Assembly: GCF_027244095.1 (NCBI RefSeq)
Contig: NC_069662.1
Coordinates: forward strand, 13,666,501-13,730,500
Origin: Hemicordylus capensis
Lineage: Eukaryota; Chordata; Lepidosauria; Squamata; Cordylidae
Length of the DNA: 64,000 nucleotides
Direction: 5' to 3'
Numbering within the stretch: the stretch's first letter is position 1; each line of letters begins with the position of its first letter. The translations under genes were made by a program, and so were the position numbers. The notes under the pieces were generated by a model. The model was not told the DNA's origin, searched no databases, and saw nothing but the letters and a program-made list of their open reading frames with translations. Shown one piece after another: positions 35,586 through 46,542 of this stretch.

Positions 35586-38500
35586 TTGGCTGGATTCTCT
35601 CCTGTATTTGTTGAGAAAGCTTTGGCGAAAAGATGGGTTTTGAGGTGTTTTTTTAAAAATTGCCAGAGATGGGGAGGATCATATCTCAGCAGGGAGAACA
35701 TTCCACAATCTTGGGACAGCAACCGAGAAGGCCCGGCTGTGGGTAGCCACCAAAAGAGTTGGCGGTAACTGGAAACGGACCTCCTCAGATGACCTCAATG
35801 GGTGGTGAGGCTCATAGTGAAGAAGACGCTATCTTAGATACCCAGGGCCTAAGCCATTTAGGGCTTTATAAGTTATAACTAGCACTTTGTATTTTGTCCG
35901 GAAACCTATTGGCAGCCAGTGTAGCTCCATCAGTAAAGGAGTAACATGGTCTCTCCAAGATGACCCAGAGACCAACCTGGCTGCCACATTTTGAACCAAC
36001 TGAAGTTTCTGGAATATGTACAAAGGCAGCCTCACGTAGAGCGCATTACAGAAGTCAAGTCTGGAGGTTACCAACTGTTTTGAGGATACTGAACTTGAGA
36101 AACAGGTGCAGCTGGTGTATTAGCCAAAGCAGATAAAAAGCACCCCTGGCCACCACCTCAACCTGAGAAACCAGGAGAGATGTGGATCCAGAAGTACTCC
36201 TAGATGCGAAGCTGTTCCCTTAGGGGAAGTGTGACCCCTTCTAGAACAGGTAGATCAGAATAGTCTCTGGAGTTCTGGCCCCACACAATAAGTACCTCTG
36301 TCTTATCTGGATTCAGCTTCAGTTAATTCTCCCTCATCCAGCCCATTACTGCTTCCAGGCAAGCATTAGGGAGGATATGCCAGTTCCTGAAGAAGTTGAC
36401 ATGGAGAAGTAGATCTGGGTGTCATCAGCGTACTGGTAACACCCAGCTACAAATCCCCTGATGATCTTTGCCAGAGGTTTCATGTAGATGTTAAAAAACA
36501 TTGGAGAAAGTATGGAGCCTTGAGGGGCACCATGCTAAAGCTCAGATTTCGTAGAGCAATAATCTCCAATCAACACCATCTAGAATCTATCTGAGAGGTA
36601 GGAGCAGAAACACTGTAAAAGAGTGCCTCCCACCCACAACAAACTCAAATGTTCCAGAAGGATACTATGGTCGATAGTATCAAAATCCGCTGAGAGATCC
36701 AAAAGGGACAACAGAGTCACTTCCCCTGTCAATTGCCAATTGGAGATCATCCATCAGGCCGGCCAAGGCAGTCTCCACTCCATAGCCCGCCCGGAAACCA
36801 GTTTGAAATGGGTCTAGATAATCGGTTTCCTCCAAGGCCACCTGGAGCTGAGAGGCCACCACCTTCTCATTTACTTTGCCCGGCCATGGGAGGTAGGAAA
36901 CAAGCCTATAATTGCTCAACTCTGAGGGATCTAACACAGGCTTCTTTAGAAGAGGTCTAATGATTGCCTCCTTAAGACAAGGAGGCATCCTGCCCCCCCC
37001 CCCGAGGAACATTTATGATTTGCACCAGGCTTTCTACAACAGCCCCCCTGTTAGATCGAACAAGCCATGTTGGAGAAGGGTCAAGTGAACAGGTGGTAGG
37101 CCTCACTGCTCCAAGCAGCTTGTCCACCTCCTCAGGAGTTACAAATTGAAATTGGTCCAGTCAAATCACATAAGAGGAGTTTTTGGGCACCTCCAGTTCA
37201 GACACCAAATTAATTGTGGTTTCTCCATCTATGTCTGTCTGAATCCGAGAGATTTTATCTGCGAAAAACTCAATAAACACATCACAGCGGGAAACTGATG
37301 ACTCCAAATTCTGGTTCAAGGTGGGGGGTGGATACTAGTGCCTTCACAACCCTGAACAACTCCACTGGACATGAACTCGCAGAGGCAATATGGGCAGAAA
37401 AGAACCGCCTGTTTGCCACGCGTGTTGCCTGAGCATAGATCTTTAGATGTGCTCTATGTCGCTATCTGTCAGATACGAGTCTTACTCCACTTGCGCTCCA
37501 ATCTCCTGCCTTGCCACTTCAGCCCCTGTAGATCTTCCGTATACCAAAAGGGGCCAATTTTGAAGCAGGTCAAAGGGGACGCTTTGGAGCAATCGTATCT
37601 ACTGCCCTGGTGAGCAAGTTGTTCCAATTCTCAACCAGGGTGTCAACAAGATCACCGGCAAAGACAACACTGAATCCTTTCAAGGCTTCTTGGAATCCTA
37701 CTGGATCCAATAACCTCTTTGGGCGAAAAATTCTAATAGGCCCATCACCCCTGTGGAGGTGGGAAGTGCTTGTAAGTCCAATCTTAACCATCCATGACAA
37801 TGGGGAAATCACAGGTGTCCCCACCCACAGAACACCACCCTGATCAGAGTCAAAGACAAAATCAAGCATGTGACCTGCAATATGCATCGGTCCAGAGACC
37901 ACTTGGGATAGGCCCATAGTTGTCATCGCCGCTATGAACTCCTGAGCTGCCCTGGACAGATTGGTCCCGAAATGAACATTGAAGTCCCCCAGCACCAAGA
38001 GTCTGGGAGACTCCAACGCGAGTTCTGCAACCAAGTCCATGAGCTTACTAAAGGATTCAATCGGTACACCAACAGAAGTCCCAATCTATCCCTGGTCCCC
38101 AAACTTAAGTACACACATTCAATATGGTCTGATACCCTAACAAGGACCCTAGTAAGGGAGATATTATCCTCCACCTCCCCACCCACGTCCCCTCACCCAC
38201 TCCTCTATAGAATATCCTGGAGGGAGAAACTGGGACCAGAATGGTCCACTAGCCTCCCCCAACCAAGTTTCACTAATACGTACCTGGTCGGCTCCCTCAA
38301 CAATGATCAAATCAGGGATGAGTTTAGGTTTATTTTGGACCATCTTGGCATTACAGAGGAACAGGGTAAGGCTTTGTGGATTGTTGGCAGTGACCCCCAA
38401 GGTCAATGAGCTGGCAGGACAGCCGGAAGGGGAGACCGCTATTAAATTTCTGACTTCCTTCCCCTGGAATGGCCTGCTGACCTGCCAACATTACTTCTTC

Positions 38501-38650
38501 TATTCCTCACCACTACCAGGATAGCTGTCCCATAGTCAACAAAGGTGATGTCAAAGAGATGTGCCAAAAAATTGTGTGCCACCATTGTTGTTGTTGTCAT
38601 CATCACTCTTTCAACTTGCGCAGGTGAGAGGGGGGCAAAACCTCGCTATT
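35586..38650 (-). mobile_element. L2-like LINE, most complete copy (intron 5 of B)
   Basis: About 3.05 kb. On the minus strand from right to left: endonuclease start ([20 protein letters not shown]), [11 protein letters not shown] block, linker, RT N-part ([50 protein letters not shown]) and RT C-part (VTSRLDFCNALYVRLPLYIF, ELHWLPIGFRTKYKVL). The N-CALYxGLP and LVQNAAARL words fit the L2 clade. Frames are broken in several places. Confidence 0.88.
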
Positions 38651-38749
38651 CCACTGGCAGAATATGTTTTTTAGCAGCATCCTTACTTTACTTGCTTTGG
38701 AAACCCGGTTCTCTTCTTTGCAAAGCTCTACTGTTGTTGTTGACGTGTG

Positions 38750-40242
38750 CTGTTAATGCAGATTTGGGACAGAAAGAGTGGGGGTAGTGGTAGTGCTCCA
38801 ATGGGTGCCTGCCACCACCCAGTTCCCATAGGGATTGGGCAAATGACTGGGTTTTGGTGATTTGTTGAAGTTTGAGTGACTTTGGGGCAGATTCGTGGCG
38901 GAAAGGGGGCATCTGGGGTGGAAGAGTGGGGTGGGGTGATAGCGCCCCAATGGATGCCTGTCATCACCCAGATCCCAAAGGGATTGGGCAAAGGGGTGAT
39001 TTTTGGTGATTTGTTGAAGTTTCTTTGGGGCAGATTTGGGGCAGAAAGGGGGCATTTGGGGTGGAAGAGTGGGGTGAGGTGGTAGTGCCTTACCCCAGTG
39101 GGTGTCTGCCACCACCCAGATCCCAAAGGGATTGGGCAAAGGGCTGATTTTTTGTGATTTGTTGAAGTTTATGCGTCTTTAAGGCTTTTCTCCATAGGAA
39201 TAATGGAGGTTTCAGCAGCCCCATAATTGCACTTGGGGGGCACTGGGGTGGCCCAGAGCAAGTGACGGTGTAGTGCACAGGGGGTGCCAACCACCCCCAT
39301 GGGTTGCTAACCCATGGGGTACAGGGTTTTGTTGTTTCTGAGGTGTTCTGAGTGTCTATTCTCTGGTAGCATATGGGATTTATAATGACAAACCATGAAT
39401 CCACTCTCATTTGCTACCAGTGAAACTACACTAAGAACCCCTCAGAAACAACAAAACCCTATACCCCATGGGATAGCAACCCATGCGGGTGGTTGGCACC
39501 CTCTGTGCACTAAACCTCCACTCACCCGGGCCACCGCAGCGTCCCCCAATTGCAGTTATGGGGCTGCTGAAACCTCCATTATTCCCTATTGAGAAAAACT
39601 TTAAAGACGCATAAACTTCAAAAATCACTTTAAAATGATCCCTTTGCCCAATTCCTTTGAAATAATTCTGGTACCTTCCTGGCCCCCTTTGGACACTCCC
39701 ACCCACTACACCACACCCTGGGCCACCCATTTCCCCCCAATGTGAAGAGATGCATTTGCTGAAACCTCCATTATTCCCTATTGAGAAAAACCTTAAAGAC
39801 ACTTAAATTTTAAAAATCACTTTTTAAAAAATCAGCCCTTTTCCCAGTTCCTTAGAAATAATTCTGGTAGCTTCCTTGCCACCGCTAGGCACTACCACCA
39901 ACCACACTCCACCCTGGGCCATCCCTTTCCCCCCAAACTTAAAGGAGAAAATCTTAAGGATGTGAGAACTTCAAAAAATCACCAAAAAACAGTCCTTTGC
40001 TCAATTCCTCTGAAATTTGAGTGGTAGCCTCCACCCATTAGGCACTTCCATCCCATACCATTCTTTTGTCTCCAGGACCGGTTTTTTGAATGCTAATCAG
40101 TTCATATTCAGATTTGGATTAATTCGGAACCAAATCGAATCTGGGGTGATTTGGATGGGTCTGATTTGGATCCGAAATGAAATAGGGGTGTTTTGATTTG
40201 GGTCCAAAATCAAACATCGAATATCTGAAATGCACACCCCTA
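38750..40242. mobile_element. Large foldback element, both arms (intron 5 of B)
   Basis: Paralogue of 19880-21372. The centre is near 39390, the right terminus is TGCACACCCCTA, and the left arm has the same tandem units. Confidence 0.75.
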
Positions 40243-40456
40243 GTGTAGATCACAGATAAAATGAAATAAATCATTAAATTAAAAACTATAAGAACAGCAA
40301 AAGTAAGAGCAGCTTAAAATCTATCAATGTCACATGAGAGGGAGCAAGCGTTAACAACCCGGTCAGTAGTAAAACAAGGCAGTCAGCAGATTCCAGTTAA
40401 AGTTGAACAATGTTTGTGTATCTTGGAAAAACAAAGACTTTGTTGATGTATTTCAG

Positions 40457-41357
40457 ATGCAGACCAGTGTGAGATGTGCCCAGAAGATCAATGTCCAAAT
40501 GAGAAACAGGATCAATGCATCGCCAAAACAATGACCTATTTATCCTATGGAGAACATTAGGAGCAATTTTGATTTCTTTTGCTCTTTTGTTTTCCCTGAT
40601 CACCTTTGCTGTGATTGGGATCTTTGTTCTGCTCCGCAAAACTCCCATTGTGAAAGCCAATAACTGGAGCATTACTTGTACCCTTCTCTCCTCTCTGCTG
40701 CTTTGCTTTCTCTGCTCCTTCCTATTCATTGGTCAGCCTAGGAAGGTGACCTGTCTCCTCAGACAAACCGTGTTTGGTATCACCTTTACTGTCGCACTTT
40801 CCTCTGTGTTGGCTAAAACCATCACTGTTGTTCTGGCCTTCCTGGCCACGAAGCCGGGAAACAGGATGAGAAGATGGATAGGGAAGACGCTGGCAGTATC
40901 GGTCATCATTCTCTGTTCACTTATTCAAATTTGAATCTGTGCTGTGTGGCTGGCAAACACTCCCCCTTTCCCAGAGTTTGACATGCACTCTCAGATCAGT
41001 GAGATCATTGTGCAATGCAATGAAGGCTCAAACACCATGTTCTACATCGTCCTGGGCTACATGGGTTTTCTGGCCATCATCAGCTTCACTGTGGCCTTCC
41101 TTGCGAGAACGTTACCAGATAGCTTGAATGAAGCCAAGCTGATCACCTTCAGCATGCTGGTCTTCTGCACTGTTTGGATTACTTTTGTCCCAAGCTACTT
41201 GAGCACCAAGGGGAAATACATGGTGGCTGTGGAGGTCTTCTCCATCATGGCCTCTAGTGGTGGACTGTTGAGTTGTATCTTCCTTCCCAAATGCTACATT
41301 ATTATTCTTAGACCTGATCTGAACACCAGAGAGCAACTAGTAAGGAAACAATATGGA
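40457..41357 (+). pseudogene. Unit B exon 6 (frameshift, nonsense, stop loss)
   Basis: The 7TM exon is 901 nt, one less than its paralogues. A base is missing near 40555 in the codon run YGEPLGA. The sequence then reads in another frame until TGA at 40932-40934. The rest is open and passes through the lost stop to 41450. The splice acceptor is intact. Confidence 0.92.
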
Positions 41358-41770
41358 GACACTGGACTCTTTCAGCCTTTTCTTGTTCTTCGGCACCAAG
41401 TCTCTCATCATTATATTCCCATATTAGTAGTGAAGGAAGGCGTAGATTAGAGAATACAGTCAACATGGGTGGTATCGGTGACTAAGCGTGGGTGATATCG
41501 GGACAATGGGGGGGGGAAACTGTGGAAGAGCTGCTTGAACAATGAGCCATATTGCACAGCTCTGGCACTGCTTTGAAGGACACATCAGCCCGGTAGCACC
41601 ATGTGTCCAGAATGCAGCACCGGATGTCAGCCAGCCTACAGTGTGGGCCACAGACTAACAGTTATCAAAGAAGGGAGATATATGTAGACAACCTTATACT
41701 TAAGGTTAGGTGAAAAAAGAATGGCTGACATCCAGACTAACACAGTGTGTGGTCATCCAATGAAGCACAT

Positions 41771-42345
41771 TTGTTTGAAATGCATTCTACATTCATCCAG
41801 ATCATGTTGCAATGCAATGAAGGGTCTGAGGGTCTCTTACATGGGCTTTCTGGCAATCATCAGGTTCACTGTGGCCTTCCTTGCTAGAATGTTACTGATG
41901 GATTTATTTATTTAGTCAGTCATTTATTTAAAATATCTTTATACCACCCAAAACTTATGTCTCTGGGCGATTTACAAGAAGATAAAAACAAATATAAAGC
42001 ATTAGTTAAAAACAAAAACAAGAAATTTTAAACACAACAATTTATTTTTTAAAAAACAATATCCTAAAAACAACATTAAAACAATTTAATGAAGCCAAGC
42101 AGATCACCTTCAGCATGCTTGTCTTCTGCAGTATTTGGATGTCCTTTGTCAAAAGCTACTTGAACACCAAGCGGAGATACATGGTGGCTATGGAGGTCTT
42201 CTTCATCTTGGTCTCTAGCGGTGAACTATTGAGTTGCATTTTCCTCCCCAAATGCTACATTATTATTCTTAGATCTGATCTGGACACTAGAGAGCAACTA
42301 GTACGGAAAATGAATTGTGGCATTGGACTCTTTGGTTATTTTTGA
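41771..42345 (+). pseudogene. Fossil V2R 7TM exon fragment downstream of unit B
   Basis: Third copy, split by a repeat at about 41901-42085. The right part reads [20 protein letters not shown] and later [20 protein letters not shown]. It is more diverged than the A and C copies. An AATAAA-type signal follows near 42405 and may be the old gene's poly(A) site. Confidence 0.85.
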
Positions 42346-44480
42346 TGAGTTTTCTACTATTTCCTACTATTTCCTACTATTCCTCCTGTATTAGTGGTCA
42401 TGCAAAATAAAGATACTGTTTCAAACAAAGCCATCACCCTGGATGCTAAAGTGTGGGTGACGTCAAGCTCTGGCTACTTGCACATAAAAATGTCACACAG
42501 TTCCTGATTATTTCCCCTTCTTTGTTCAACATTCCATTCCATCTTTCTTGTCCTTATTAGTGTCCACACAATTATGTCTGTAGCTGTCCCTCATTTTCAA
42601 ATTATCTTTGCTTTGAAAATGTACCGCAAGAGACAGAGGAAATAAGTTTTGGTTTGGTTTCTGGATGATTCCTCTGCTATGGTATTGGTTCTAATTTTGC
42701 CAGTCTCTGCCGCCGTGCCAGCACAATGAGGTGGGGTTCTGGGTTGTGCCACCATTACATGAGGCAGTCACGGGCACCATCATGCTCCCCTCCACGTGAC
42801 AGGGATCGGCCAATTAGGCAAGGAGGCGGCCCGATTTCGTCCCGGCTGCCTCCATTCCGTTCAGTGGCTCCGCAGCTTGGCACCAGCGAGGATCACTGGC
42901 GTAGCTCTCTCCATAGTGGCCATGTGGAGGGGCTGGGACAGGACTGACGAGAAGGGCCATCGCCAGCAGCATCATGGAGGTGGGGGGCGAGTGCATCAGC
43001 GGAGAGTGGCGGAGGCTTGGGGCCAGTACAATGAGGCAGGGTTGTGCCCCTGGCACATGAGGCAGCCACGGGCACCATCTTGCCTCCCCCTCCACCTGGC
43101 AGGGATCGGCCAATGAGGGAAAGAGGTGGGGCGATTGGGTGCCGGCTGCCTCCATTCTGTTCAGTTGCTCCACAGCTTAGCACCCACCCAACACCCTGTA
43201 CGGGGCCAAGTAGGAAATTTTTGGGTCACCCCAGATTGGCACTAGGCATGGCCTTTTTTTGCCTACTTCTCACTGAGTCCTTTGGCTTTCAGTCATAGGT
43301 TGGCACTGAAGGAACCGTTCACTTGGCAGGAGAGTGCTGGAGTTGGGTAGGTAGATTGAATAACGGTTTTCGGCTGGAGGCCAATTTGGGGTGGGAGCAG
43401 GGCCAGATTAAGCTAGTGTAGGGCCTGTAACATATGTCATAAAGGGGTCCCAAATTTTTAAAATGCACATAAATTTAAAAACATAAATTATTTACTTGCT
43501 TAGTAAAGTCATTCAATTTTTTCATTTGCTATACATACCATAGGATAGCCAAGGCAATGTTAAGAATTGCTGCCAGGGCTGGACTGGGGACACTAAGATG
43601 GCGGTGGAATTTATGCGGAGAGGGCGCCAGGTTTTGAGCAGAATGGCTACTTAAAGGTGGGAGTATTCATTGCTGCCGAGTACAGCGTGGCACAGTCAAC
43701 ATGGAGACCAGGGTTCCCTTGAAGGTGTACACGTGTGCATGTGCTCACATGGTTTTTGATGTAAGCTCAGTTAATTTTAGATCCCGCTCAGATTGAATCA
43801 GGAAGGCCCCACTCTGAATGCACATGGTGCGCGCACACTGCCTTGAAACTGTCACTCAGAACAAAACTCATTCGACACAGAAATGAAAAATATTAGAGAG
43901 AACACCAATGGAGACCAGGGCTCCCAGAAGCGTCGTGTATCAATGGCACATATTGCAAAACGTGCTTGGAGTGCAGAAATGTGAACAAACATGCATGCAT
44001 ACAGATCAGCAATCATGTGCACTGGCCACAGATTTCACAAGTGTTGAGCACAACACATGTATACATGAATGGCTGCCATTCATTCTAAGCTCTACGACTG
44101 CAGTGGGGGAGGAAGGGGCTTAATCTTTGCAAGGATGAAAGCAGTGACCAACACCTTTGACCCAGCTTCTGGAGGGGAATATAGTATTTGTGCATGCATG
44201 GAGATGTACCTGTCTCCGTGGAAATACAGCTGCAGCTTGTTCAGACATGTCCTTGTGTGTCTATTCCAGGGGGCCAAGGAACAGCCTTCCAGGGTTTTTG
44301 CGGCCCAAAGGGTTGGGAATGGCGGGGGTGGCAGGCCGGACTGCGGGCACTCAGAGGACGGGGGAATGTTTGTGGGGAGGGTGCCAGGTTTTGAGCAGAA
44401 TGGGTAATTAAGGTTGGGAATTGGGGCACAGGGGCACCCCTCAGGGTGTGGCGCACCGGAAATATGCCCTGTTGCTAGAA
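42346..44480. other. Spacer between units B and C
   Basis: Starts with pyrimidine-rich TTTCCTACTA repeats. It then repeats 28480-30240, including the GC-rich direct repeats at 42705-43195. At about 44210 it jumps to sequence equivalent to A 5513, skipping the BovB-like core. Confidence 0.5.
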
Positions 44481-44835
44481 GGTCCCCTGTATTTGTAAAG
44501 GGGAATCCAGCTTGCTGGATTCCCATTTACGAGTAGACCCCCTACCAAGCAAGCCTGTGAGCCAGTTCCATGAATGGGGGGTGGTCCAGTTCTAAATCAA
44601 ACTGGCACCCTCCCTCATACACCTTATGAGGACTGGCCTGGTTCATCCTCGGACCACCCAAACAGGCCTGGCTCTGTCTGAGCTGGTTCGCACAACCCTA
44701 TTTCTCTCCCTACTTTGTCTACACTAAGCCAGAAGCAAAGCCTGCTTGGAGTCTGCCGTTCCCCAAATCTCATCCTTCCCTAACTTCTCTGAATGTCCGG
44801 TGCACCATTATGGAATATTTTATCCCACTAATTCT

Positions 44836-45229
44836 TCTACTCTCTTTTCTTTCTAAAGACGAAAGCAAGAGGGCAAGCAAACAAACAAACAAACAAAAGG
44901 GAGAGGACAAGTTAAGTTAGTTAGGGCTAGTCTTTTATAGGGTTCAATTTCTGGCTATCCCCCTACTAATTGTGCAAAGAGGCACCTTTTAACGTGGTGC
45001 ATCTCTTTATTTAGCAGGCCCTATCCACCCTCAGCACAGTACCTCCAGTGACTCTTGCTGGTGTCTGTCTTATGTTTCTTTTTAGATTGTGAGCCCTTTG
45101 GGGACAGGGAGCCATTTTATTTATTTAATATATTTCTGTGTAAACAGTCCTGAGCCATTTTTGGAAGGGTGGTATAGAAAATGAATGAATGAATGAATGA
45201 ATGAACGAACAAATGAACGAACGAATGAA
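44836..45229 (+). mobile_element. Unit-C-specific L2-tailed SINE insertion
   Basis: A full member of the family seen at 11466, ending in GGTATAGAAA and an (AATG)n tail at 45181-45229. The orthologous sites in A (near 6231) and D (near 61450) are empty, so it arrived after the units separated. Confidence 0.82.
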
Positions 45230-46348
45230 TGTAATGTATTTGTCTCACTAATTTACTTTCATTCTCTTTTAATAAATTTGAATTTGTTCACTGAAACCTT
45301 GTTTTGTCCCTTTGTGTTGTTATTAGTTCCATGTATACCACAGAGGGATAGACATTACAGTAGCAGCCCTAGGCTCCGCATCTTGTAACCGTGGTTTCTG
45401 CTATAACACAGGTCCGGATGATCAAAGACAGCAAGGTTACTGAACATGAACAAAGGTTCTGCACTATGTCTGAATCCTGAAATTATTATTTTATTTTTAC
45501 AAACTTGGGTAGATTTTTTCCTGACCATGAATCCATTTATATACCACATCTTTGCAGTGGAGCCTAGAAACATTTTCATTCACTGGTTTGTTTTCTTTCT
45601 GGGGGATTGACATCTAATAGTCAATTAATCCCTGCTTTGGGCCATTTTGAGGGAAGACCTTGCTGATGAATGCTAGGATACCTCATGGAAGTGGAAGAAG
45701 GGGAATGTTCTTCCTGACATTTTAGAAGATAGGTCACTTTGCCTATGTAGGACACATTCGTGATCTGTACCCACTCATTATAAAATCAATGAAATATATA
45801 TAAATAAAATATAATAAAATAAATCATCTGGACGCATTGACCAGATGCCTCTTACTGCATGTTTCCCTTTCTTCTCACTCAAAGCAAGGCCCAATGACCA
45901 GCAGGCACTTGGGTCCACAAAGTGTTAACTGAATCCTGTTATTGCCTGCTAAACAACAAATATTGTTTAGGAGGGAATAAGAAATCTTCTCATGGATTGT
46001 ATAGGGACCAGAGGACAGCAGGGAAAGTGTCAATCCACCCTGTAATTATCAAAATCACTATTATTCAGTTCTGCTTCTTGTGGAAGCCCCATGGCTAGCT
46101 AGAGGTCATTTAATGATAAGATAGGTTAATTATAACTCAGTAGCTCATACTAGGACACATTCACTCAGTGTTTTAAGGATTTTAAATTGCCAGTGTGTGC
46201 CCTAGAACTCAGAAGACGTTAACATGAAACAAACAAGGCTCTGTCAAATGGAATTTCTGTGTTGGTAAAGTTCTTTGTGGGTAGCCTTCTCTAGCTGACA
46301 AAGCAAGTGTACAGCTGGGGTGAGATTCAAAATTTGCAGGAGCTCAGA
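45230..46348 (+). promoter_or_regulatory. 5' flank of unit C
   Basis: Collinear with 6230-7316 and 61450-62606. Presumed promoter and 5' UTR; no specific element identified. Confidence 0.45.
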
Positions 46349-46542
46349 ATGGTTCGGTTACTACCATTCCTCCTATATCTGCCTACTATTTTCAGCAGGC
46401 AAAGACATCTGCGCAGAATTCAGCACAATTCCAAGACAGGTTCCAGAGAAGACATTACCATTGGGGAATTTGGATCCTTCTTACAGGGTGTTGTGCTTCT
46501 ATTCAACTTTACTGTACCACCAGACATATCCACCACAGGATA
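46349..46542 (+). CDS. Unit C exon 1: signal peptide
   Basis: [20 protein letters not shown] opens the exon, which is four codons shorter than in A and [10 protein letters not shown] replaces HLCKIQHNS, so the N-terminal cysteine is lost. Donor GTGAGT at 46543, phase 2 as in unit A. Confidence 0.87.

Larger units (their letters stand above)
32063..41357 (+). pseudogene. V2R unit B, 5'-deleted pseudogene
   Basis: The pieces left are the 3' part of exon 3 (32063-32441), exon 4 (33158-33385), exon 5 (33824-33950) and exon 6 (40457-41357). Exons 1 and 2 and about the first 470 nt of exon 3 are gone. Exon 3 has an in-frame TGA just before its donor. Exon 6 has a 1-nt deletion near 40555, a nonsense TGA at 40932-40934 (GGA in A), and its normal stop TGA has become GGA at 41355-41357, so the frame would run on to 41450. 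Exons 4 and 5 remain open with good splice sites. It cannot make a receptor. It is closest to unit A in exon 6 and intron 5. Confidence 0.93.
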
